DNA of 64,000 nt from Myxococcales bacterium. GTDB taxonomy: Bacteria; Myxococcota_C; UBA6777. The translations under genes and the position numbers were made by a program. Location of the stretch: contig JACKEL010000007.1 of assembly GCA_020632975.1 (NCBI GenBank), positions 271,997 through 335,996 on the forward strand, read 5' to 3'. Shown here piece by piece: positions 35,518-44,338 of this stretch (positions within the stretch are counted from its first letter, which is position 1; every line of letters begins with the position of its first letter). The notes under the pieces are model-generated. The model ran no database searches and was not told the origin of the DNA. It saw nothing but the letters and a program-made list of their open reading frames with translations.

Positions 35518-37809
35518 TTAATAGTGTCGTTCGAGGACATACCAGCTAAAAGCCCGAAGCATGAGCTTTTGCAGCGAGTCTTCCACGATGGGATCGAGTT
35601 TTTCCCAAGCGCGTTCGACGAGTTCGCTTGCTTGTGTGACGCAAGCATCGAGGATGCCGTAATCATCGATCTTTTCGATACAAGCGCCTACAGTTTCATC
35701 GTCTTGTGGTTTGCTTTGAATGGTTTCCCACAACCACACGCGGTCTTCTGGCGTCATCACGCCCATGGCTTGGGCAACAGGCATGGTGATCTTGCCGTGT
35801 TTGATATCTTCGCCGTGTGACTTGAGCGAGCGTTTGAAACCTCGCAAGTTGAGCACATCGTCGATGATTTGGAAGGCCAGTCCTACGGCTTCAAAGTATT
35901 GTCCAAGCGTTTCGATTTGTATCTCTGAACCTTTTCCTGCGACAGCCCCCATGCGAGCCAAAGCACCCGCAGGTGCGGCGGTTTTGAGGCGGTGAATCGC
36001 GAGGACGCGTTGGACAAGCGCTTCGCAGTCTCCGCTTTGGACGGCTGCTGGCATCAGATCGGCAGGACCTTCGATATCCATCGCTTGTCCTGCGTGTCCC
36101 GCACGAAGGGCTTGGAAGTAGAGATCGTACAAACGGATCTGTTCTTCAGGGGTGTTGTTTTTGTTGACGATGAGCTTTTGACCCATGAAATAACAAGCAG
36201 TTCCCGCATTGATCGCGAGAGGTTCCCCATAGATGATATGACAGGTCGAACCACCACGTCGCCATGTCGAGCGATCTTGGACATCGTCGATAATGAGAGA
36301 GCCCACGTGCATCAGTTCGGGCATCGCGAGCCAACGCGCATAATGTCGAGAGTCACCACCCACGACATCGCAGCAAGCAAGGGCCGCATAAGAGCGCCAA
36401 GACTTTCCACCACGGTCAGCGATCTCGCGAACGGGCTTGATCAAGGTGCGTGCGAACTGTTCGCGATCGACACCTGGCATCAGGTCTTCGCGATCCGCGC
36501 TTGCCATCAGGTCTCGAACTTGCTCATGGGTCGGATGATCGGGCAACAAGGCGCGCACAGACTTGCGGGTTTGCTCACCTACCGCAGAGAAAAAGTCGTC
36601 GAGGTTGTTGAGGATTTGGAAACCGCTACGCTCGACAAATCCAGGCCCTTTGACGGGTTGGCCTTCTCTTGTGCCGTTTGCTTGGATGCGACCTTCCCAA
36701 AAAGCGGGCTTAGAGATCAAGGTGATAAACTCTTGGTCCGCAAACTTGGCTTGGAGTCTCAGATCATAACCAAAGTCGGGGATCTCCAGCTTCCAATCCG
36801 TCGGGTATTTGTGGAAGGTGCGCGTGCTGCACCAAGTCTCATCGAGTGGTGTGAGAGGGACAAGTTGGAATCGCTCGGTTGTGCGGGAGTTTCCTTGTGG
36901 ATCGATCTCCACACAAAAACGCCCCATCGTATGTCCGTCTTCTTCTCTGACAAGATCGTAAGCCGTTATCTCGTAGCCATCTTCAAATTGTACAGAAGCC
37001 CAGTTCCAAGCCACGTCCTCTGTTGCGAACTTTTTGAGTTCACTTGAAGTCGTCGATTCTTCCGAATCATCCGCATCTTTGGGGGAGTCTTCTTTGGCTG
37101 CGAGTGGGGCGCCAAACTCGTGGTCATACCAACCGCTTGCGTGTTTGATGCGGACCTCTTTGCCTTTGATGGTGAGTGTCCCTGTCACAGTGCATCGCGG
37201 GATGAAGTAATAGAACATATCTTCGCCCGCTTTGCCCTTGACGACGCCATGATCGCCGTGTCGAATCGCGGGTTTTTCGAGTTGGAAGGTCAGCGCACAA
37301 CCTGCGTTGTTGTGTTGGTTGTGGAGTTCGAGCAGGTAGCGACCTTCGCTTTGCTTGGTGTATCGGTTGCCTTGGAAGTCGAGGGCCAGTCGATCGAGTG
37401 CGACTTTGGCAGGTTCTTTCATGCACTCATCAGGATAGGGGACCTTGCCTTTATCAAGGATCTCGCCCATCGCACGGCGCAAACGGTGATCCTTGGTACC
37501 TTCGCCGCGCTTGATGCGCTCTTTGCCAAGCTCTGGGGCTTTGGGGTCCACCAAAGAGAGCGCGTAGTATTGCTCTTCTGTGAGGTCGATCAGGGCCCAT
37601 GTGAGGGAGTGAGCGTACAAGGGAGCTTGGGTTTGTGGGTCTCTCCCTGTCACGATACGAAAAAATGAAGCAAAAAGTGAGTATTCTCGGTCATCTTCAT
37701 CGACAAGGTGGCTGTTCATGTACCACCACTCAGTGGACGAAGAAGCGTGAGGAAGGTCGTGGACTTGGAGGTCGATGGGGCCTTCTTTGGGCCAGTCTTG
37801 CGGATACAT
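35518..37809 (-). CDS. Fusion of CrtC/AttH-like lipocalin domain and polyprenyl diphosphate synthase
   Basis: I start at MYPQDW (37809); the frame is open to 38187 but that part looks unlike protein and no clear RBS was seen. Residues about 1-390 resemble the CrtC/AttH lipocalin-like family: SSSTEWWYMNSHL near 23-35, ASGWYDHEFG at about 224-233 and WNWASVQFEDGYE at about 268-280, the tract seen in hydroxyneurosporene synthase (carotenoid hydratase). Residues about 410-763 are an isoprenyl diphosphate synthase: first Asp-rich motif DDVQD at 508-512, second motif DDVLN at 650-654 (Asn instead of the last Asp), and GEDIKHGKITMP. It could make a prenyl diphosphate and hydrate its derivative; that coupling is inference. 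Confidence 0.83.
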   Translation of the reverse strand: MYPQDWPKEGPIDLQVHDLPHASSSTEWWYMNSHLVDEDDREYSLFASFFRIVTGRDPQTQAPLYAHSLTWALIDLTEEQYYALSLVDPKAPELGKERIKRGEGTKDHRLRRAMGEILDKGKVPYPDECMKEPAKVALDRLALDFQGNRYTKQSEGRYLLELHNQHNNAGCALTFQLEKPAIRHGDHGVVKGKAGEDMFYYFIPRCTVTGTLTIKGKEVRIKHASGWYDHEFGAPLAAKEDSPKDADDSEESTTSSELKKFATEDVAWNWASVQFEDGYEITAYDLVREEDGHTMGRFCVEIDPQGNSRTTERFQLVPLTPLDETWCSTRTFHKYPTDWKLEIPDFGYDLRLQAKFADQEFITLISKPAFWEGRIQANGTREGQPVKGPGFVERSGFQILNNLDDFFSAVGEQTRKSVRALLPDHPTHEQVRDLMASADREDLMPGVDREQFARTLIKPVREIADRGGKSWRSYAALACCDVVGGDSRHYARWLAMPELMHVGSLIIDDVQDRSTWRRGGSTCHIIYGEPLAINAGTACYFMGQKLIVNKNNTPEEQIRLYDLYFQALRAGHAGQAMDIEGPADLMPAAVQSGDCEALVQRVLAIHRLKTAAPAGALARMGAVAGKGSEIQIETLGQYFEAVGLAFQIIDDVLNLRGFKRSLKSHGEDIKHGKITMPVAQAMGVMTPEDRVWLWETIQSKPQDDETVGACIEKIDDYGILDACVTQASELVERAWEKLDPIVEDSLQKLMLRAFSWYVLERHY

Positions 37810-38023
37810 GTGTGGGTGCTGCTCTCTGTGTCTGGGGTTTGTGGATGGCTTGAGAAGACCAGCATGGAGAAGAGTTGGCCTTTGCGTCATTTGTTGATGT
37901 GTGTCATGTGTACTATGTCGATTCGTTGAAGACAAGCCTCCCACGGGCAAGACAGGCGTCTCTTTTGATTGGAGATGGCTTGTTTGATGGGATGGTCTTT
38001 GGGTTGATTTGGGAGACACCGCG

Positions 38024-38539
38024 ATGATCGTAACCGAACGATTGTGGATGCGCCCTTTGTGTGTCGCGGACGCAGAGTTTGTCTTGCGGCTGACAAAGGA
38101 GCCTGCTTTTATCGAAAACATCGGGGATAAAAGGTTGCGCCACAAAAAAGACGCAGAGACCTTTTTGACCAGGGGTGTTTGGACCAATCAACCCATTCCT
38201 GGGTATGGGCAGTTTTTGGTTTTGCGAAAAGAGGGGGATATCCCTGTTGGGGTATGTGGTCTTTTGTATCGAGAGATGCTGCATATCACGGATGTAGGCT
38301 TCGCTTTTCACTCAGATTATTGGGGGCATGGGTATGCTTCTGAAGCGGCAAAAGCGGTCCTTCTCTATGGTCAGCAACAACTTGGGATTGAAGAGATCTT
38401 TGGTTTGACAGGGCGCGAAAATCTCCGTTCGATTCGTGTCTTGGAGTCTTTGGGGATGCGGTTTTTTAGGGAGGTTTTTTTGGGATTTCAAGAAGCCGTG
38501 TTGCTTTATGGATATCCAAAAGAACCGACTTCTTTGTAA
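38024..38539 (+). CDS. GNAT N-acetyltransferase, RimJ/RimL-like
   Basis: The 171-residue product starts at the ATG at 38024 after GGGAG, about 9 bases upstream; a TTG five codons earlier is less likely. RimJ/RimL-type features are visible: TERLWMRPLCVADAEFVLRL, a beta4-beta5 region (VGFAFHSDYWGHGYASEAAKAVL), the acetyl-CoA pyrophosphate loop in GHGYASEA, and ENLRSIRVLESLGM. These enzymes acetylate protein N-termini, aminoglycosides or small amines; the substrate here is unknown. The gene is divergent from the prenyl synthase fusion, with 214 bases between the starts. Confidence 0.87.
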   Translation: MIVTERLWMRPLCVADAEFVLRLTKEPAFIENIGDKRLRHKKDAETFLTRGVWTNQPIPGYGQFLVLRKEGDIPVGVCGLLYREMLHITDVGFAFHSDYWGHGYASEAAKAVLLYGQQQLGIEEIFGLTGRENLRSIRVLESLGMRFFREVFLGFQEAVLLYGYPKEPTSL

Positions 38540-38572
38540 GAAAAATGGTCAATGAGCGAGAGGCGGGCAAGT

Positions 38573-39859
38573 TTACCAGAGTCCATCTTTGGTGAGGGGG
38601 GCGATCCAAGGAGGCCGAAGCGTCGGGCACATACGAGGCTTTCGGGGGAATTGAAACTCTGCAAGGTCGTAGGCTTTTCTGCGGTCGAAGCGCAAGTCGC
38701 CAATAAAGAAAGAGTTTGCGGTGATCTTCCAAGAAGGTGTGCGGATAAACTGCATGGCTGCTTCAAGTTGGCAGTGTCCTTTGAGGTCGCGCAACTCTTT
38801 GAGAGGACGTCGAAAGATCTGCTGTTTCCCGATCAGCCCCCCGATCTTGGTGACAAGGCGAGGTGCGTCTTGGAGCGTGGCTGTCGTTTCTGAAATGATG
38901 TCTGGGCAGGGAAGCAGGCGTGGCAAAAAGGAGTAGAGTCCTTTGCGCATCACGTAGTCTTTGTTTTGGGTTTGGTGTCCCACAGAGATCCATTGATAAC
39001 AAAAAGGGTTCGATGGATAGGACATCAGCGCGATATCTGCGACTTTTTCTTGGGGGTCTTGTTGGTGGAGTGCGTCTTTCAGGATCGTCTTGAGCCAAGC
39101 TGACGAACCCAACAGGCTTCCCAAGATCAAAAGCATCGCTGCGAAAGAGGCCCAAGCACGGGTCACTTGGCTCTTTCGTTTGAGGACCCAGTAACCGTAA
39201 GACAGGCCAACCACCAAAAGAAACAGGGGATACCAAAAGATGGAAAAGTACACAGCGAAAAGGGCGATGTATCCGAGAGAATAGGCGACGATGAAGGTGT
39301 TTTTGCTCCAACGTTTTTCTACGCTGCAATACAACCATGGGATCAGCGCGACCCAGAACAAAGGCTCGATAATAAAAACGAAGTCTCCGTAGTACCAGTG
39401 GTTGTTGAGCGGCCAAAAGGGGTGGACACCATACACATTCCAACTGTCCATCCCAAGGTGCACAACGCCGCCCACAAAGGCCAAGCCAAACAACCAACGC
39501 CAGTCCGCTTGGTTCCACGAGGTCTTTTGCCAACGTTGGTAAAGCCACAAGGCACCAAGCAAAAGAAGAGGTTGGACCAAGGTAAAGAGCAGGGTGTGGG
39601 TGTGTCCTCGGTGGTGCAGGATGTAGCCCAGTTTGGGGTCCATAAAGGCCGTCACAAGGAGATCGCTGTCAGGGAAGTTATTGGCGAGGATCGATGTGAC
39701 CATCATGGGGAGGGCCGCGATAGAGGTCGCCGTCGTTGTCTCTGGGGACGCTGTGGTCGTCGGGGTGGCTTTGGAACGTTGACTTTGTTTGTAGAGGCGG
39801 TATTGGATGGCACCTTGCGCCAAAGCTGCGCCCATCAGGGAGTGGGTAAAGTTGTCCAT
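38573..39859 (-). CDS. YdjM-type metal-dependent membrane hydrolase
   Basis: The 428-residue product belongs to the inner-membrane metal-dependent hydrolase family (YdjM, DUF457). The N-terminus MDNFTHSLMGAALAQGA and the motifs ANNFPDSDLL and HHRGHTHTLLF hold the conserved His and Asp residues of this fold. There are several hydrophobic segments in the middle third. I take MDNFTHSL at 39859 as the start, as in relatives, though an ATG three codons earlier (39868) is possible. The last 150 residues are soluble. The substrate is unknown. Confidence 0.82.
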   Translation of the reverse strand: MDNFTHSLMGAALAQGAIQYRLYKQSQRSKATPTTTASPETTTATSIAALPMMVTSILANNFPDSDLLVTAFMDPKLGYILHHRGHTHTLLFTLVQPLLLLGALWLYQRWQKTSWNQADWRWLFGLAFVGGVVHLGMDSWNVYGVHPFWPLNNHWYYGDFVFIIEPLFWVALIPWLYCSVEKRWSKNTFIVAYSLGYIALFAVYFSIFWYPLFLLVVGLSYGYWVLKRKSQVTRAWASFAAMLLILGSLLGSSAWLKTILKDALHQQDPQEKVADIALMSYPSNPFCYQWISVGHQTQNKDYVMRKGLYSFLPRLLPCPDIISETTATLQDAPRLVTKIGGLIGKQQIFRRPLKELRDLKGHCQLEAAMQFIRTPSWKITANSFFIGDLRFDRRKAYDLAEFQFPRKPRMCPTLRPPWIAPLTKDGLW

Positions 39860-40048
39860 AAAGAGCATCTTTCTTGGTTAGAAGTCGTGGGGTTGCTTTT
39901 TCTCACCACGATCCATGTATGGACAGAAAGAATCGTCGTCAAGTTGAGCCACACCGATCGGGCTTGATGGAAGATGCAAATAGGATGGGGCGCAAGAAAA
40001 AGAAGACGTTTGTCGAGAGGGTTTCTTTTTATAGGAGGGTGGTTTGCG

Positions 40049-40744
40049 ATGCCAACGATGAAAGAGATATATCAACATCATGCGGATGCTTACGATGAGC
40101 TTGTTTCGCATGAAGATTACGAAAAAAATCTTTCGCGATTCTTGCTTCAGCACTTTGATTTTTCAGGCAAGTCTGTGATCGAGATGGGCGCAGGGACGGG
40201 GCGTTTGACGGCTTTGTATATCGAACAAGCAGCACGCGCTCTTTGTTGTGATGGTTCGTCGCACATGCTTCAGCGCGGAGAAGAAAATCTCGCATCTTAC
40301 CGTGACAAGCTGGCGTTTCGTGTCTGCGACAACTTGGATGTGGGCGAGTTGGAAGGCAAAGCAGACTATGTGGTGGAGGGATGGAGTTTTGGTCACACGG
40401 TGATCGATCACTTCGAGCGGGCCGAACAGATCGTCGAGCAGTTGGTCATGGGGTGTCGTCGCTTGTTGGTGGAGGGAGGAACGTTGATCTTTGTCGAGAC
40501 CATGGGCTCCAATCGCGAAGAGGCTGGGCCGCCAAGAGAAGAACTCGCACATTTTTACGAGCTTTTGGAACATCGCTATGGTTTTCAAAGGGAGGTCTTA
40601 CGCACGGATTATCGCTTTGCTTCGCCAGAAGAAGCGTTTCGTGTGTTTTCTTTCTTTTTTGGGGAGCAACACTGCCAAGGTCTTGTCGAAAGAAACAGCT
40701 CGATCATCAAGGAATATACGGGCGTTTGGTACTGGCGAGGGTAG
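40049..40744 (+). CDS. Class I SAM-dependent methyltransferase
   Basis: The start at 40049 follows AGGAGGG; a frame opening at 39974 lacks an RBS. The 231-residue product has the class I SAM-binding fold: motif I SVIEMGAGTGRLTAL with an acidic residue before the glycine loop, ARALCCDGSSHMLQRGEENL for the adenosine side, and YVVEGWSFGHTVID for motif post-I and the substrate loop. A YELLEHRYGFQREVL helix and a C-terminal GVWYWRG end it. The substrate is unknown; it resembles small-molecule methyltransferases of the Methyltransf_11/25 kind. It is convergent with the motif-duplicated tail-anchored protein. Confidence 0.85.
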   Translation: MPTMKEIYQHHADAYDELVSHEDYEKNLSRFLLQHFDFSGKSVIEMGAGTGRLTALYIEQAARALCCDGSSHMLQRGEENLASYRDKLAFRVCDNLDVGELEGKADYVVEGWSFGHTVIDHFERAEQIVEQLVMGCRRLLVEGGTLIFVETMGSNREEAGPPREELAHFYELLEHRYGFQREVLRTDYRFASPEEAFRVFSFFFGEQHCQGLVERNSSIIKEYTGVWYWRG

Positions 40745-40755
40745 GGCGAGGGGAA

Positions 40756-41241
40756 TTAAAAGAGTTTTTCGCGGAACCAAAAAAGCGCAGCCGCGACGCT
40801 GAGCAACACAAAAAAGCCAGCGAGAAAAAGTGGAAGTCGGTTGGAGGGGGCGGTCTTGATTGGCTTTTTGTGATTGGCCGTTGGGGGAGTTGCCTTCTCG
40901 ACAGGAGGGGCTTCTTCCTTTTTTTCTTCGGTCATAAAGCGCGGACGGATGGGTTCTTTGAGTTGCAAGACATCCATGCTCAAGGTGCCAAAGAGTTCGC
41001 GTTGGGTCAGGGGTTTGTTGAGGTCGGTCTCTTCGGCTGCTTGGGACAAGTTTGCATTTTGGGTGCTTGAGGGAGTGGGGCGACGTTCTTTGGGGGGGAA
41101 GGCTTGTGTGAGTTGCAAGACGTCCATACTGAGGGTGCCAAAGACTTCCCGCTGGGTCAGTTTTTTGTTTTGGTCTGGGACGATGTTGGTGGTCCCTTCC
41201 GCGATGGGGGCTTGGGAAAGGTCCTTTTTTTCTGAACTCAT
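40756..41241 (-). CDS. Tail-anchored protein with a duplicated LTQREVFGTLSMDVLQL motif
   Basis: The 161-residue product starts at MSSEKKDLSQ (41241) with AGGAG 9 bases upstream; the frame continues far upstream without an RBS. Two near-identical motifs, LTQREVFGTLSMDVLQL (about 28-44) and LTQRELFGTLSMDVLQL (about 77-93), are separated by a Pro/Thr/Ser-rich, probably disordered linker. Another such linker leads to a single C-terminal membrane helix (LPLFLAGFFVLLSVAAALFW) followed by FREKLF. This is the design of a tail-anchored cytosolic scaffold or peptide docking protein. I do not recognise the family; the repeat is almost perfect and is the main clue. Confidence 0.65.
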   Translation of the reverse strand: MSSEKKDLSQAPIAEGTTNIVPDQNKKLTQREVFGTLSMDVLQLTQAFPPKERRPTPSSTQNANLSQAAEETDLNKPLTQRELFGTLSMDVLQLKEPIRPRFMTEEKKEEAPPVEKATPPTANHKKPIKTAPSNRLPLFLAGFFVLLSVAAALFWFREKLF

Positions 41242-41730
41242 CGGGATCACTCCTGTGATGATGGGTGCGGTGTTTGAGTTAAACAAAGGAGCTTGTTGTT
41301 TCTTTTGTCTTGTCGTTTTTGTGTGGTCGATCCTCTCATCTTCGTTTTGCTTTGACGAAAAAGATGGGGCGACAAGGTTGATTTTCAATGGGATGGATCT
41401 GGTGATACGAAGTGCTGAGAGGGTTGTCAAGTTTGTGGAGGGTGTGTGTGGGCTTTGGGGACCTCCTTGTTTTGGGCGCCTTCAAAAGTGGAGGTTGTCT
41501 GACCCACGATACATACACGTCCCTTGGAGACGGCTCAGTCACCTAAATCACATCACGAAAAAAGGATTGCTGTCTTGTGGATTCGCCCCTTGATGTGGGA
41601 GAGTCGGCAGGCTTGAACCTTTATAAGATTGTTCGCGTCCTAGTCGAAGGTCTCTTCTGGGCACGACGTCGCACGTCTAAGCTCTCGTTTTATCCGATGG
41701 ATACGCACGATAGATGAGGCAAAGGATACG
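41242..41730. other. Intergenic region, no gene supported
   Basis: Between the tail-anchored protein (minus) and the HAD phosphatase (plus). Long frames exist but are shadows or lack a ribosome binding site. The base composition is mixed and no hairpin terminator is apparent. The promoters of both neighbours should lie here. Confidence 0.35.
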
Positions 41731-42282
41731 ATGGAACGGAAACTTTTGATCTTGGATCTCGACGAAACCTTGTTGTATGGGACAGAAGAACCGTTAGATC
41801 GCCTTCATGACGAGATGGTTGAGCCCTACCACATCTACAAAAGACCTGCTTTGTCAGAATTTTTATCTTTTGCCTCAGAGTTATTTGATTTGGCGATATG
41901 GACATCTTCTTCTGAAGCGTATGCTGAAGCGATTTGTGAGGTGCTTTTTTCGGATGGACCGTACTTTTCGTTTGTGTGGGCGCGAGGCAAGTGCAAACTT
42001 CGTCGTGATATCGAGGATGATACGTGGGTGTTGTCCAAACCGCTGCGCAAGTTGAAGTCGAAAGGCTACGATCTTCGTGATGTGCTGATGGTGGATGATA
42101 GCCCTGAAAAACATACGCAAAACTATGGAAACTTGGTGTGCGTCGCGCCCTATCTGGGGGACGAAAACGATGATGAGCTTGCTTATTTGGCCACGTACCT
42201 AGAACAGCTTGTGGAAGTCGAAGACGTTCGACGCGTTGAAAAGCGCCGATGGCGGGCTTCTGTGGAGCCGATGTATTTTTGA
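41731..42282 (+). CDS. FCP1/SCP-like HAD phosphatase
   Basis: The 183-residue product has the DxDxT motif (ILDLDETLL) and the NLI-interacting-factor/CTD-phosphatase arrangement: YKRPALSEFLSFASELFDLAIWTSSSEAYAE, then DDTWVLSKPLRKL, and the acidic motif VLMVDDSPEKH. This family is best known for dephosphorylating serine in eukaryotic RNA polymerase II; bacterial members have few known substrates. It is followed after 10 bases by a macro-domain gene, and the pair is probably one operon. Only a weak AAAGGA box precedes the ATG at 41731. Confidence 0.86.
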   Translation: MERKLLILDLDETLLYGTEEPLDRLHDEMVEPYHIYKRPALSEFLSFASELFDLAIWTSSSEAYAEAICEVLFSDGPYFSFVWARGKCKLRRDIEDDTWVLSKPLRKLKSKGYDLRDVLMVDDSPEKHTQNYGNLVCVAPYLGDENDDELAYLATYLEQLVEVEDVRRVEKRRWRASVEPMYF

Positions 42283-42292
42283 GGTGGTGAGG

Positions 42293-42919
42293 ATGTCTGC
42301 GCCCAAAGTGATCTTAACGTCGATAGATCGGAAGCTTGCAGAGGCTTGGCAACGTCACTGTGGCACTTTTCCTTTTGTCGAAGTGCATCATGGTTCGATC
42401 TTCGATGTCAGCGTGGATGCGGTGGTTAGCCCTGCGAATAGTTTTGGTTTTATGGATGGCGGGATGGATCGTTTGTTGACCGAGCGCTTTGGGCAGGAGC
42501 TGCAAGCAAGGTTGCAGCAGATGATCCGTACACACCATCATGGCGAGCTTTTGGTGGGGACGGCGGAGATCTTAGAGACTGAGCAAGAGATGCCCGCTTT
42601 TTTGATCTCTGCGCCTACGATGCGGGTTGCGATGCCTTTGTCTCACTCGGTCAATCCGTATCTTGCGGCGCGTGCAGTGTTTTTGCTGTGGAAGTTTGGT
42701 GCGATCCGCGAGGGGAGATGGGCAGGCGAGGCTGTGTCCAAACACGTGAAGTCGATTGCTTTTCCTGGGCTGGGTACAGGGGCGGGTGGGATACCGCCCG
42801 TGGTTTGTGCCAAGCAGATGCGCGACGCGATCACAGAGGTGTTGTTGGAGCGGGGCGTCTTTCCGCAAAGCGTCCAGCAAGCGCGAAAATGGCACGATCG
42901 GATGTGTGACAAGTCGTGA
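42293..42919 (+). CDS. Macro-domain protein (ADP-ribose-binding/hydrolase-like)
   Basis: The 208-residue product begins MSAPKVILTS after GAGGTGGTGAGG. The macro-domain signatures are present: VDAVVSPANSFGFMDGGMD (ADP-ribose adenine/distal-ribose loop) and the phosphate loop SIAFPGLGTGAGGIPP. Macro domains bind ADP-ribose, remove ADP-ribose from proteins or nucleic acids, or cleave O-acetyl-ADP-ribose; which one cannot be told from sequence. It starts 10 bases after the HAD phosphatase, suggesting a joint role in a nucleotide or ADP-ribose process. Confidence 0.88.
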   Translation: MSAPKVILTSIDRKLAEAWQRHCGTFPFVEVHHGSIFDVSVDAVVSPANSFGFMDGGMDRLLTERFGQELQARLQQMIRTHHHGELLVGTAEILETEQEMPAFLISAPTMRVAMPLSHSVNPYLAARAVFLLWKFGAIREGRWAGEAVSKHVKSIAFPGLGTGAGGIPPVVCAKQMRDAITEVLLERGVFPQSVQQARKWHDRMCDKS

Positions 42920-43038
42920 TGTCTCATCGTCAAAGTCATCGTTGAGGGCGTATCTATGGGGCTTGAGCAGCGTGAGGGGATGCGATATGTTGCGACGCTG
43001 CAATCATGTGCGTTTTATCACGATGGAGTTGTGAGGCG

Positions 43039-44301
43039 ATGACTGGAACAAACAGCGTTCTTCTGCGATGTATCGCGACCTTGGTGGGTTTGTGGCTTTG
43101 GGTGGGAGGGCATCACGCGTGGGCGGGTTGTCCCAAGGAACATCCATCAGGACTGCAATCTTACAAATGGGACGGAAAGCGCGGAACATGGGAGATCTTG
43201 CGTTATAAAGAGCCCTTTCCATTTTTGTTGCAGTGGCCCAACTACAAAGGCCAAACGGTGGCTTGGAAGGTCAAGATGGAGGAGAGCGGCAAGCACTACC
43301 TTCGTCACGCTGTGCAGCGGATTTATCTTGTGCATGGGACGTTTGTGGGGGCGGATGGCTTGGGTCTTTTTCGCTTGTTGGGTTCGGCCTCTTCGTACTT
43401 TGCGAGCCATTACAAAGATGCACAGTTGCGGAATGTCAAGCATATCCACGACAAGCTCTTTGGGGACAAAGGCAACTTTACAAAGGAATACGTCAAGTTG
43501 TTGGAGGCGGGCCTTGGTGGAAAGATCCCTGTGAAGCGATTTTTGTGGTCTTCTGAAAATCACCATCTTGCCCGTCTATTGGGGGCTTGGCGTCTGATCT
43601 TGCAGATGTCGAAGGATCTCCAAGACAAGCCTTTGAAAAAAGGTGAGCGGATCTTGTTGTTGGGGCACAGTCATGCAGGGCAAGTCTTTGCAATGCTTAC
43701 ACATCTGCGCAAACCCTCTGCGGAGTCCGCGGCTTTGTGGAAGGCTTTGACAACATGGTGGGGGAAGAAGTGGCCCCAAGAACGGGCGCGTTTGGAGAAG
43801 GCACTTGCGCAGTTGAAGGGAGGGGGCTTGGACTTTGTGACGCTGGGAACGCCTGTTCGTTATCGCTGGACCGTGCGTGAGGGCGATCGTCTGTTGCACC
43901 TGATCAACCATCGCCCCTTGAAAAAAGCAAAGACACCTTTGGAAAAGACCAGAGGTGGGAGCTTTCGGAATATCTTCTACACAACAGACGGCGATTATGT
44001 ACAGCAGTTGGGGATCGCAGGAAGCGATCTTCTTGCGAATACGCCGACCTCTTTGCGGCTCAACAACGAGCTGGCTTTGGTCTTTGGGGTAGGTGTGTCG
44101 CCTTCTTGTTTGCAGACCCTTCTGAAACAACGGACACGACTCCATGAACAAGGACACCATCTTTTGGTGGATTATCTCGATCAAAGCTCGTCGATGTTTT
44201 CCTTGAATGGGAATGAGACGATGTTTGGGCACGGCATCTACACAAGGCGAAAAGTGATGAGTTTTACGATGCGTTTGATCGCAAGATATCTGTATCGTTA
44301 A
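43039..44301 (+). CDS. Secreted alpha/beta hydrolase-like protein
   Basis: A GTGAGG box precedes the ATG at 43039; the 420-residue product has a signal peptide (VLLRCIATLVGLWLWVGG, then HHAWAGC, which may be a lipobox). The first part is a beta-rich strand block; next to it is VHGTFVGADGLG, a typical oxyanion-hole turn. The nucleophile elbow is GHSHAGQVFAM (Ser), in the lipase style. Further on come TLGTPVRYRW and a candidate catalytic His in GHGIYTRRK near the C-terminus. The substrate is unknown; a lipid or ester is likely. It is convergent with the PIN-like gene, the two being separated by only 31 bases. Confidence 0.78.
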   Translation: MTGTNSVLLRCIATLVGLWLWVGGHHAWAGCPKEHPSGLQSYKWDGKRGTWEILRYKEPFPFLLQWPNYKGQTVAWKVKMEESGKHYLRHAVQRIYLVHGTFVGADGLGLFRLLGSASSYFASHYKDAQLRNVKHIHDKLFGDKGNFTKEYVKLLEAGLGGKIPVKRFLWSSENHHLARLLGAWRLILQMSKDLQDKPLKKGERILLLGHSHAGQVFAMLTHLRKPSAESAALWKALTTWWGKKWPQERARLEKALAQLKGGGLDFVTLGTPVRYRWTVREGDRLLHLINHRPLKKAKTPLEKTRGGSFRNIFYTTDGDYVQQLGIAGSDLLANTPTSLRLNNELALVFGVGVSPSCLQTLLKQRTRLHEQGHHLLVDYLDQSSSMFSLNGNETMFGHGIYTRRKVMSFTMRLIARYLYR

Positions 44302-44338
44302 GCTGTTGTTTGATCGCGAGATATCTGTATCGTTAAGC
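44274..44338. repeat. 30-base imperfect tandem duplication covering both convergent stop codons
   Basis: The segments 44274-44303 and 44309-44338 differ at one base (GCAAG versus GCGAG). Both contain GTATCGTTAAGC. The first copy supplies the TAA stop of the hydrolase gene on the plus strand; the second supplies the stop of the PIN-like gene on the minus strand, because TTAA reads the same on both strands. Confidence 0.85.
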
